IMG/VR virus record: IMGVR_UViG_3300047998_000103
Span: 1 to 27,030 of that record
Reading direction: 5' to 3' (one strand)
Source: a virus
DNA: 27,030 nucleotides
In this document: piece after piece, positions 19,378 to 25,126 of the stretch
Position numbering within the stretch: the first letter of the stretch is position 1
Layout: each line of letters starts with the position of its first letter
Program-made: the position numbers and the translations under genes
Notes under the pieces: model-generated
What the model was told of the DNA's origin: nothing
Database searches by the model: none
The model's input: the letters and a program-made list of their open reading frames with translations, nothing else

Positions 19378-20544
19378 ATGGATAACTTAATTTATTTGCG
19401 AGAAAGTTATAAACGTCTGACGGAAAAGCAGATCGAGGCGGTTGAAGCGGTGATAGAGCATGGTAGCCACCGCAAAGCGGCTGAGGCGTTAGGAAAGTCT
19501 AAGAACGCGATCACGCAAGCGATTACAGGTGCGCGGAATAAGTCTGCAAAGGGTGGTTTTGAGCCTGAGTCTGACTTGATACATAAAACTGCTAGTGGGT
19601 TTGGGGTAACTGGGGTTAGTACTGCTTATAAGGCCGATGGTAGCGTGGGTTTACAGTGGGTTAAACAATCACCAGACAAGCAATTAGCTATTGAGACCAT
19701 GTTGAACGCCATAGAAAATTACGAGTGGCTACCTGCACCTGTGATTGAGCCGCCTAGCGCGGCAAATGAGGACTTGTGTACGCTAATCACGCTAACGGAC
19801 TATCACTTGGGAATGTACGCGTGGGAGGCTGAAACAGGCGGTGATTGGGACGTTAAAATTGCTGAGAGTACGGCATTTAAGGCGGTGAATCAGTTGGTTG
19901 CTAACTCACCTGCATCTGAGGTAGGCATATTAAATCTACAGGGTGATTTCCTGCATTTTGATTCGCTAAAAGCAGTAACTCCTGCTAGTGGTCACATTTT
20001 AGACGCGGATAGCCGCAGTTCAAAGATGATTGAACTGTCTATGACTATAATGATGGGCTGTGTTGAGTTGATGTTGACCAAGTTCTCAAAAGTAAAGATC
20101 ATTGTTTGCGAGGGTAACCATGACGAGTACGGTAGCGCATGGTTGAGGAAAGCGGCTAAGCAAATCTATCGTGCAAATGATCGGCTCGAGGTTGATGATA
20201 CTGAGTTCCCTTACTATGCTCACCAACATGGTAAGATTATGTTAGGGTTTCACCATGGTCACAAAAAGAAAAACGCACAGCTACCGCAGTTGTTTGCCAG
20301 TGAGCCACGGTATCGGGCAATGTGGGGTGATACAGAGTATTGTTACATTCACACGGGGCATTATCATCACTCTGAGGCGCATATTTCAGAGGGTGGGGGT
20401 GCTATTGTGGAGAGGCACCCTACACTGGCGGCGAGAGATGCTTACGCGGCTAGAGGTGGATTTGTTTCTAAAAGGGCGGCACATTCAATTACATATCACG
20501 TCGATCATGGCGAGGTTGAGCGATCAACTGTAACACCATATTGA
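19378..20544 (+). CDS. Metallophosphoesterase with N-terminal HTH
   Basis: A 388-residue protein. Residues 14-55 form a winged or homeodomain-like HTH (LTEKQIEAVEAVIEHGSHRK, then AAEALGKSKNAITQAITGA). Residues 135-388 are a calcineurin-like phosphoesterase, with TDYHLGM (D141, H143), LQGDFLHFD (D190), EGNHDE (N247, H248) and paired histidines GFHHGH (292-295) and HTGHYHH (325-331). These supply a two-metal site. Such enzymes cleave phosphodiester bonds, as in DNA repair nucleases; the HTH suggests it acts at DNA. The ATG follows AGGAGAGAGTG. The chain ends about 80 bases before the YopX gene. The substrate is unknown, but neighbouring recombination genes favour DNA. Confidence 0.8.
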   Translation: MDNLIYLRESYKRLTEKQIEAVEAVIEHGSHRKAAEALGKSKNAITQAITGARNKSAKGGFEPESDLIHKTASGFGVTGVSTAYKADGSVGLQWVKQSPDKQLAIETMLNAIENYEWLPAPVIEPPSAANEDLCTLITLTDYHLGMYAWEAETGGDWDVKIAESTAFKAVNQLVANSPASEVGILNLQGDFLHFDSLKAVTPASGHILDADSRSSKMIELSMTIMMGCVELMLTKFSKVKIIVCEGNHDEYGSAWLRKAAKQIYRANDRLEVDDTEFPYYAHQHGKIMLGFHHGHKKKNAQLPQLFASEPRYRAMWGDTEYCYIHTGHYHHSEAHISEGGGAIVERHPTLAARDAYAARGGFVSKRAAHSITYHVDHGEVERSTVTPY

Positions 20545-20624
20545 TGATGTAACGCCCCAAAATAGTTACATAACAAACTAAAATGCGCTTAATGTAACTA
20601 AAAGGCACTTAATTAGGAGGTAGT

Positions 20625-20981
20625 ATGAGAGAAATTAAATTTAGGTATGTGTTGCGCGATAAAGAAACGAAGGCAATATCAACCATGCATTACACGCTAG
20701 AAGAGATAGAAGTAGGGTCAATACACACTGATTTTTCTGTGTTAGGTTTAATTGACCGTACAAAATATGATGTAGTAGCCCGAAGGCAATACACTGGCTT
20801 TAAGGACTCAAAAGGCGTTGCAATTTATGAGGGTGATGTTGTTTATATTCGTGGGTGCGGTAACACGCTTATTGAGTTTCCTTTTATAGATTTATATGAG
20901 GCTAGCTTTGAAGATGACATAGGCGCAATTGTAGGTAACATATACGAAAACCCCGAGCTATTAACCAAAGAGGATAATTAG
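20625..20981 (+). CDS. YopX-family protein
   Basis: A 118-residue protein with all blocks of the YopX family (PF09643): REIKFRYVLRDKETKAIS at the start, QYTGFKDSKGVAIYEGDVVY in the middle and GAIVGNIYENPELL at the end. The family is widespread in phages and prophages and of unknown biochemical role. It has an AGGAGG ribosome site with the leader TTAATTAGGAGGTAGT, nearly repeated at the following gene. It probably belongs to the same early operon as the phosphoesterase, after an 80-base gap with GTAAC/GTTAC inverted bits. Confidence 0.85.
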   Translation: MREIKFRYVLRDKETKAISTMHYTLEEIEVGSIHTDFSVLGLIDRTKYDVVARRQYTGFKDSKGVAIYEGDVVYIRGCGNTLIEFPFIDLYEASFEDDIGAIVGNIYENPELLTKEDN

Positions 20982-20990
20982 GAGGTAGTT

Positions 20991-21197
20991 ATGGAGCTAG
21001 TAGCGTTTGTAGGTGGTAGCTTGCATCGAACATTAAAAGAAATTGAGCATAATGCGAACAGACTTATTTTCCTTAAAGAAACATATATTAAAGTTACGGA
21101 TGACGTATACATATTGGAATCATTAGACAGGAAACTATACGCAAACAAAAAGGCTATGGACATACTACAACAAAACGGGAGAAAACAATGGCGTTAA
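20991..21197 (+). CDS. Hypothetical small protein
   Basis: A 68-residue basic/amphipathic protein (MELVAFVGGSLHRTLKEIEH, then YIKVTDDVYILESLDRKLYA). The AATTAGGAGGTAGTT leader is almost identical to that of the YopX gene. Its last 10 bases overlap the DUF3310 gene. A short beta-helix-beta pattern is possible, but no family is recognised. Confidence 0.55.
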   Translation: MELVAFVGGSLHRTLKEIEHNANRLIFLKETYIKVTDDVYILESLDRKLYANKKAMDILQQNGRKQWR

Positions 21198-21433
21198 TAA
21201 GAAATGAAGTGGCAGGGAATTGTAATGTAAACAATCCATCGCATTATCAAAGCGAGGGAGGTATCGAGTGTATTGACGCGATTGAGGCCAGCATGACTCG
21301 GGCAGAGTTCGCGGCACACTGTAAGGCTTGTTGTATGAAGTACCTATGGAGATATAAAGAAAAGGGCGGTGTTGAGTCTCTGCAAAAAGCTGAATGGTAT
21401 CTTAAAAGATTAATTAAAACGGAGCAGGGTTAA
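21188..21433 (+). CDS. DUF3310 protein
   Basis: An 81-residue protein carrying the DUF3310 pattern (PF11753): NNPSHYQSEGGIECIDAIEA, followed by a KYLWRYKEKGGVESLQKAEW-type helix and YLKRLIK. Members occur in many phages, sometimes fused to nucleotide kinases, and the family is thought to act in nucleotide metabolism, though the function is not established. A GGGAG site precedes the ATG. It is the last gene of the rightward early operon, ending four bases before the terminator hairpin. The Cys-rich stretch CKACCMKY is unusual but fits the family's conserved histidine/cysteine region. Confidence 0.85.
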   Translation: MALIRNEVAGNCNVNNPSHYQSEGGIECIDAIEASMTRAEFAAHCKACCMKYLWRYKEKGGVESLQKAEWYLKRLIKTEQG

Positions 21434-21436
21434 AAA

Positions 21437-21457
21437 AAGGGGCTGTGATAGCCCCTT
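21437..21457. terminator. Convergent (two-way) terminator
   Basis: AAGGGGCT-GTGAT-AGCCCCTT forms an 8-bp hairpin. On the - strand it is followed by a U-tract (six or more U), a strong terminator for the small-gene block. On the + strand the tail is only weakly U-rich. It sits between the ends of two convergent operons. Confidence 0.82.
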
Positions 21458-21461
21458 AACT

Positions 21462-21614
21462 TTATGGTATTAGTCGCAGTTTGCCTATCAGCCGCCAGCT
21501 CTCTGCGTCCATCGGAAAGCCAGTTATCTCATTTAAGTAGTCAACGGCCTCTCGTACTGTATTGAATTGTTTCATGTCTTTTTTATTGTTTAAATTGGGT
21601 TTAGCTTCAACCAT
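21462..21614 (-). CDS. Small hypothetical protein (50 aa)
   Basis: A 50-residue protein, MVEAKPNLNNKKDMKQFNTV and then REAVDYLNEITGFPMDAESW, with a perfect AGGAGG ribosome site 6 bases before the ATG. It is helical and soluble. As the last gene before the terminator, with an ideal start signal, it is very likely real. Function unknown; the pattern 'F-x-T-x-x-E-A-x-x-Y-L' is seen in other small phage proteins. Confidence 0.62.
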   Translation of the reverse strand: MVEAKPNLNNKKDMKQFNTVREAVDYLNEITGFPMDAESWRLIGKLRLIP

Positions 21615-21623
21615 TGTATCCTC

Positions 21624-21779
21624 CTAAAGTAATATTATAGTGGCTATCGCCATGAATAAGGCTACTGTCATGCCTGCCAGTGGTAGCAGGATAGTCCAGC
21701 ACATAAACTCTGTGATAAACTCTCTGCGCGCCTCTGCTTTGGCCTCTTTTTCTTTTTTGATCTTTAATGCGTTGTTCAT
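21624..21779 (-). CDS. Small membrane protein (51 aa)
   Basis: A 51-residue protein whose first 20 residues are a highly charged helix (NNALKIKKEKEAKAEARREF). The rest is hydrophobic and spans the membrane once or as a short hairpin (CWTILLPLAGMTVALFMAIA, then TIILL). It has a GGGAG ribosome site and only 9 bases separate it from the next gene. The layout (charged cytoplasmic helix plus membrane anchor) suits an inhibitor of a membrane host process, but no family is recognised. Confidence 0.58.
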   Translation of the reverse strand: MNNALKIKKEKEAKAEARREFITEFMCWTILLPLAGMTVALFMAIATIILL

Positions 21780-21799
21780 GCTGTTACTCCCAGTTGTTG

Positions 21800-21871
21800 T
21801 TAAATAATTTCAATAAGTAGCACTGTTGCCAACGCTACCGATGAAATTACTTTGACCAGTATCCTGTGCAC
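21800..21871 (-). CDS. Possible 23-residue membrane peptide
   Basis: A GTG inside the 3' end of the neighbouring gene opens a frame for MHRILVKVISSVALATVLLI plus EII, a basic head and one hydrophobic helix. It fills an otherwise empty gap. The ribosome site (CAGGGC) is weak and the start is GTG, so this is a low-confidence call. Confidence 0.22.
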   Translation of the reverse strand: MHRILVKVISSVALATVLLIEII

Positions 21872-22008
21872 GCCCTGTTGCTTAGGTAGTAATATACATA
21901 TGGGTCGCTCAATCTATATTCAGCTAACAATCTGCGTGCCTCTTGCATATCCTCTGCGTGATCTACCGTTTCCAAGCTATATTGATCTTTTCGTTGTATA
22001 TATTTCAT
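21847..22008 (-). CDS. Small conserved-type phage protein (53 aa)
   Basis: A 53-residue protein, MKYIQRKDQYSLETVDHAED followed by MQEARRLLAEYRLSDPYVYY and YLSNRACTGYWSK. The pattern A-R-x-L-L-x-E-Y and Y-Y-L-S-x-R-A-C-x-G-W/Y recurs in short phage proteins of unknown function. A GGAG site lies 7-8 bases before the ATG. It is soluble and mostly helical. It sits mid-way in the leftward small-gene block. Confidence 0.66.
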   Translation of the reverse strand: MKYIQRKDQYSLETVDHAEDMQEARRLLAEYRLSDPYVYYYLSNRACTGYWSK

Positions 22009-22026
22009 TGCTGTGACTCCATTTCT

Positions 22027-22263
22027 TTATATGAATGATTTGATTCCTGCTATTAATTCCAGTCCTACTTCAGTCGGCGTTTCATCAAAATAGCCATTAC
22101 TTATTAATTGCTTTATGTGCCTTTTATCGCCAAAAAACGAAGTAGAACAGCCTGCTATTCCTGCTTTCGGTATAGACCACAAAAAACCTCTTTTATTTAC
22201 CCATATATCCCAATTAGAATTCCCAATAAAAGCAAGCTTTAAATTTGATTGATCGGTTGTCAT
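22027..22263 (-). CDS. Hypothetical protein (78 aa)
   Basis: A 78-residue protein (SNLKLAFIGNSNWDIWVNKR, then IAGCSTSFFGDKRHIKQLIS and a C-terminal TPTEVGLELIAGI helix), soluble and mixed alpha/beta. An AGAGGATAA ribosome site precedes the ATG. Its start shares a base with the stop of the preceding gene, so the two are coupled. No family recognised. Confidence 0.55.
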   Translation of the reverse strand: MTTDQSNLKLAFIGNSNWDIWVNKRGFLWSIPKAGIAGCSTSFFGDKRHIKQLISNGYFDETPTEVGLELIAGIKSFI

Positions 22264-22460
22264 TATGATTTATCCTCTGTGGTTACTCGATGGTACCCAT
22301 CAATTCGTGCTTTACATTCTCGAAATGTAGCCTCAGAGTCGTCCCAGTTTAATGTAATCGCGACCGCTGTTTCACCTAAAAACCAACGCCCACAGGGTTG
22401 CCTTTCTATGATATACCCTCGGTACTTGTAATAGCCTGCTGATAGTCTCCGTGCTTGCAT
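22263..22460 (-). CDS. Hypothetical protein (65 aa), first of the small-gene block
   Basis: A 65-residue protein starting MQARRLSAGYYKYRGYIIER after AGAGGATAATAC, the same style of ribosome site as its neighbour. A longer frame upstream would begin in the promoter region and is not preferred. The core (YKYRGYIIERQPCGRWFLGE, then WDDSEATFRECKARIDGY) reads as a small beta-sheet plus helix, seen in short phage proteins of unknown function. It is nearest to the regulatory region at 22495-22621. Confidence 0.57.
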   Translation of the reverse strand: MQARRLSAGYYKYRGYIIERQPCGRWFLGETAVAITLNWDDSEATFRECKARIDGYHRVTTEDKS

Positions 22461-22513
22461 TGTATTATCCTCTGTTAGTGAGGTGTCTATTGTATTGACA
22501 TTACACAATCATG

Positions 22514-22555
22514 CTTATCTGTTTACGACACACACTTATCTAATCACGACACACT
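22514..22555. repeat. Two 21-bp direct repeats (CTTATCT...ACGACACAC)
   Basis: Two adjacent copies of CTTATCT-N4-ACGACACAC plus one base, exactly 21 bp apart (two helical turns), with a third TTATCTA element inverted at 22564-22570. They lie in the 190-bp gap between divergent operons. They look like tandem protein-binding sites (operators or origin iterons). Confidence 0.62.
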
Positions 22556-22584
22556 ACACAAGGTAGATAAAAAAGAGGAAAAGT

Positions 22585-22621
22585 GTTACCATTAGTAACG
22601 GAAAGTGTTACCAAAAGTAAC
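22585..22621. promoter_or_regulatory. Paired dyads GTTAC-N5-GTAAC
   Basis: Two perfect inverted repeats, GTTAC-CATTA-GTAAC (22585-22599) and GTTAC-CAAAA-GTAAC (22607-22621), start 22 bp apart, just before the small terminase gene. They are likely binding sites for a dimeric regulator, or for the small terminase itself. Confidence 0.62.
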
Positions 22622-22652
22622 AATGAAATCAAATTGATAGAGGCAAAAAGGT

Positions 22653-22958
22653 ATGAACACGAGAGGCGTAGGTAAGAATAAGAAGTTTCTGCTTAAAAGA
22701 TTGCAGGATATGTATGGAGAACAGTTCCATCCTATCATCAGAATGGCTGAGCGTGCTAACCAACTAGATGAACTAGCAGTTGATGAACCTGATGCTATTA
22801 CCCTTAAGGCCAGTATCGACGCATGGGATAAGATAGCAAACTATACTGAGCCAAAGCTCAAGGCTGTTGAGGTATCGTCCGATGACCAAGGTCTGACAGT
22901 TTCCATTCAACGCAAGCGATTCGATGGTAATAAGGAAAGCATTGACACCGAGCAATGA
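22653..22958 (+). CDS. Terminase small subunit-like DNA maturase A
   Basis: A 101-residue protein. Residues 1-35 (NTRGVGKNKKFLLKRLQDMY, then GEQFHPIIRMAER) form basic helices. The middle (KASIDAWDKIANYTEPKLKA) is a helical pattern I have seen in podovirus small-terminase proteins. The tail ends in VSIQRKRFDGNKE. Small terminases bind the packaging site and guide the large subunit to it. The context is strong: the large terminase and portal genes follow. It has the ribosome site AAAGG close to the ATG. The gene ends in an eight-C run. Confidence 0.68.
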   Translation: MNTRGVGKNKKFLLKRLQDMYGEQFHPIIRMAERANQLDELAVDEPDAITLKASIDAWDKIANYTEPKLKAVEVSSDDQGLTVSIQRKRFDGNKESIDTEQ

Positions 22959-23040
22959 CCCCCCCCTTCCGAAGTGGCGTGATGTGTGTATATATATATC
23001 TCACTCAAAAAAAAATTGCCAAAAAAAAGGGGTCTTAACA

Positions 23041-23079
23041 AACTACATTAAGTAGTAATAAAAACTACATTAAGTAGTA
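23041..23079. repeat. Paired dyads ACTAC-N5-GTAGT
   Basis: Two identical 17-base copies (AACTACATTAAGTAGTA) begin 22 bp apart; each is an inverted repeat ACTAC-ATTAA-GTAGT. Spacer length, period and the TAC/GTA core equal those of the pair before the small terminase gene. Confidence 0.7.
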
Positions 23080-23133
23080 GCTTATAAGAGTAATTAGGTT
23101 GTACTTAGACTTTCTTTAAGTTGTAGTAACCCT

Positions 23134-23152
23134 TTAACACTGGGGGTGTTAA
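23134..23152. other. Perfect 7-bp hairpin
   Basis: TTAACAC-TGGGG-GTGTTAA is a perfect stem with a five-base loop. It is AT-rich and only weakly followed by T, so a poor terminator. It may be an operator or an RNA structural element. Confidence 0.45.
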
Positions 23153-23253
23153 TTTAAGAAATGAGGACTATGATAGTGACTCATCAGCAGTTTTGTATGT
23201 GTATCGAATCTCTAATCTATTCCTTATTCAGTGCTGACTGATCTAAGGAGGCT

Positions 23254-23367
23254 ATGTCTGGAGGGGCAACCACGGCTCTAGTGTTTTATTGTTCACTAGC
23301 CTCTAGCCCACATACACCTGTATTATACTTGATTACTGCTCAACTTGGTACTATGATGTACCTTTAA
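23254..23367 (+). CDS. Doubtful 37-residue hydrophobic ORF
   Basis: An ATG two bases after a perfect AAGGAGG opens a frame for a hydrophobic peptide (MSGGATTALVFYCSLASSPH onward). The spacing is too short for a normal start and the frame overlaps the downstream promoter. It is recorded because the ribosome-site match is striking, but it may be chance. Confidence 0.2.
   Translation: MSGGATTALVFYCSLASSPHTPVLYLITAQLGTMMYL
23329..23357 (+). promoter_or_regulatory. Promoter of the packaging/portal operon, with dyad
   Basis: TTGATT (23329-23334), 17-base spacer, TATGAT (23352-23357). The -10 is exactly enclosed by GGTAC and GTACC (23347-23362), an inverted repeat that would let a bound dimer block polymerase. 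The first gene starts 20 bases downstream. Confidence 0.66.
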
Positions 23368-23377
23368 CGGAGTGATT

Positions 23378-23536
23378 ATGTTTGAAAACTACGACTTAGA
23401 TGATATTGAAACAGAGATAGTAGATGCCTTTATATCTGCCTTTGTTGATCGCGACCCTATAGCCATGAGAGAGCTTATCTACCAACTAACAGACTTTATG
23501 GACGGATTAGATGAAGAAGAAGGGCCACTTACATAA
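23378..23536 (+). CDS. Small acidic protein (52 aa)
   Basis: A 52-residue acidic helical protein (FENYDLDDIETEIVDAFISA, then FVDRDPIAMRELIYQLTDFM and an EEE tail). It has an ACGGAGTG ribosome site and is the first gene after the packaging promoter. It overlaps the next tiny gene by 26 bases in a different frame. The acidic character could reflect a DNA-mimic or a terminase cofactor, but there is no motif proof. Confidence 0.55.
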   Translation: MFENYDLDDIETEIVDAFISAFVDRDPIAMRELIYQLTDFMDGLDEEEGPLT

Positions 23537-23669
23537 GCTGGATAAAGAAACCCGCAATAGACACTTTCCTGAGTCTAACGGCGGTAAAGGTGGCCATGCT
23601 AGAAAGTCTACAGCAGAAACAAGGCAGGCTTACAGAGACAATTACGATAGGATATTCGGCAAAAAATGA
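23511..23669 (+). CDS. Small basic protein preceding large terminase (52 aa)
   Basis: A 52-residue basic protein (MKKKGHLHKLDKETRNRHFP, then ESNGGKGGHARKSTAETRQA and YRDNYDRIFGKK). The GGKGxHARxSTAExRQAYRDNYDxIF block recurs in short phage proteins just ahead of the large terminase gene. Its stop overlaps the terminase ATG (ATGA). The acidic gene before it overlaps it from the other side, giving an acidic/basic nested pair. Function unknown; binding to DNA or the terminase is a reasonable guess. Confidence 0.66.
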   Translation: MKKKGHLHKLDKETRNRHFPESNGGKGGHARKSTAETRQAYRDNYDRIFGKK

Positions 23670-25126
23670 GCCACATTGAATACAACCTAATGCCGCAAGG
23701 CCAAGTGCTTCAAGATTTTTCTGATTGCCGTGCTAGAAACTCCTTTATTATGGGGCCGCTAGGTTCTGGCAAGACAGTACAATGTATCCTTAAACTGTTT
23801 GACCTTATGTGTGAGCAGGAACCCGTCAAGGATAAATCACACAAGAACTATAATGTGCGCCTATCAAGAGTGATCGCGGCTCGTAACACCTACTCAGAAC
23901 TGTTCTCCACAACTATTAAAGATTGGCTAGAAATACACGGGGAGCTAGGAGACTTTAAACAAGGCAACAAAGAACCCCCTACGCATTTTATACGCTTTAG
24001 ATTAGATGATGGAACACGAGTTGAGTGCGACGTTATCTTTATCGCCTTTGATCGGCCTGAACACGTTAAAAAAGCGCGAGGTATCCAGACAACATGGGTA
24101 TGGCTAAACGAGACCAAGGAGCATTCTAAAGCTGTCCTTGATATGCTTGATCTACGTCATGGTAGATACCCGTCCAACAAAGAGGGAGCAAGACCTACGC
24201 ACCACGGTATGCTAGGAGATTCTAACGCCCCCGATGAAGACCACTGGTATTTTAAACTAGCAGAAATAGAGCGCCCCGAGGATTGGGCTTTTTATCGGCA
24301 AGCAGGTGGGGTGTACAAAGATGGTGAGTCGTGGAAAATTAATGATGATGCGGAAAACCTTATTAACTTACCTGACAACTACTACAAACGCGGATTAAAC
24401 GGCAAAACAGACGATTGGATAAAGGTAAACTTAGCAAATGAGTACGGATTCGTATCAAACGGTAAACCTGTCCATCCTATGTATACCGACTCTGTACACT
24501 GTCAGCATTTGGATTTTACGCCATCTAAAGATAACCCTATTGTGCTTGGTTTTGACTTTGGACGAACCCCCGCGTGTGCGCTTATGCAACGCACCTCGAT
24601 TGGTCGTTGGGTATGCTTTGACGAGTTTGGTGTTAATGACTCCGGTGCGGTGGAGTTTGCCCCCGAACTTAAAAGATACCTAGAGGCGCATTACCCTAAT
24701 TACAACTATGTAGGCTGGGGCGACCCCTCTGGCGGTAACAGTACGCAATCAAGCGATGACACCGCTATACAAATACTCAGAGCCGCTGGTATTCCTTGTC
24801 AGCCCACACAAAGCAACGACCCTTTAAAGCGTAGAGCCGCGCTAGAAGTGCCAATGAAAGAAATGGCAATGGACGGGAAACCACGATTTACCGTATTACC
24901 AAAAGCATCTATGATACGAAAAGGTTTGCAAGGTGGCTTCTGTTATAAGAGAGTGCAAGTATCTGGCGAGCGTTACGCAGATAAGCCCGATAAGAATGAA
25001 TACTCGCACTTTGTTGAGGCATTAGAGTACGGGCTACAGGGTGAGGGTGAGGGCAGACAGGCTTTATCTCGGTCACAAAACTTTACAAAGCCTATACAGG
25101 CTAAGGCTAACTTTAGTGTATTCTAA
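23666..25126 (+). CDS. terL: Terminase large subunit (packaging ATPase/nuclease)
   Basis: A 486-residue motor protein. Walker A GPLGSGKT spans residues 30-37. WVWLNET gives the Walker B-like strand with catalytic E149. RGIQTTWVWLN and the GDSNAP turn fit coupling motifs of the ATPase domain. The nuclease (RNase H-like) half opens with LGFDFGRTP (D297), and GWGDPSGG gives D353; NEYSHFVEALEYG near residue 450 supplies the third acidic region. The enzyme cuts concatemeric DNA and pumps it through the portal. It overlaps its upstream small gene by 4 bases and the downstream gene by 11. Length is typical for podovirus-type terminases. Confidence 0.92.
   Translation: MSHIEYNLMPQGQVLQDFSDCRARNSFIMGPLGSGKTVQCILKLFDLMCEQEPVKDKSHKNYNVRLSRVIAARNTYSELFSTTIKDWLEIHGELGDFKQGNKEPPTHFIRFRLDDGTRVECDVIFIAFDRPEHVKKARGIQTTWVWLNETKEHSKAVLDMLDLRHGRYPSNKEGARPTHHGMLGDSNAPDEDHWYFKLAEIERPEDWAFYRQAGGVYKDGESWKINDDAENLINLPDNYYKRGLNGKTDDWIKVNLANEYGFVSNGKPVHPMYTDSVHCQHLDFTPSKDNPIVLGFDFGRTPACALMQRTSIGRWVCFDEFGVNDSGAVEFAPELKRYLEAHYPNYNYVGWGDPSGGNSTQSSDDTAIQILRAAGIPCQPTQSNDPLKRRAALEVPMKEMAMDGKPRFTVLPKASMIRKGLQGGFCYKRVQVSGERYADKPDKNEYSHFVEALEYGLQGEGEGRQALSRSQNFTKPIQAKANFSVF

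Larger units (their letters stand above)
22959..23377. other. Repeat-rich non-coding region between terminase genes
   Basis: About 420 bases with no convincing long gene. In order it holds a run of eight C, an alternating TG/TA stretch, runs of nine and eight A, the paired ACTAC-N5-GTAGT dyads, a TTAACAC/GTGTTAA hairpin, a CTAGTG/CACTAG inverted repeat near 23278-23299, and a promoter with its own dyad. A weak 37-codon frame lies at its end. Low-complexity sequence plus repeated dyads beside the terminase genes makes this a candidate packaging or genome-end region. Confidence 0.5.

Noticed and set aside
23041-23079. CRISPR-like repeat array
   Set aside because: Only two short copies with a 5-base remainder between them, each a palindrome; no unique spacers.
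23134-23152. Hairpin as terminator of the small terminase transcript
   Set aside because: The AT-rich stem has no proper U-tract; recorded as a hairpin only.
23161-23241. 26-codon ORF (MRTMIVTHQQ...) in the terminase gap
   Set aside because: No Shine-Dalgarno site and no coding-like character.
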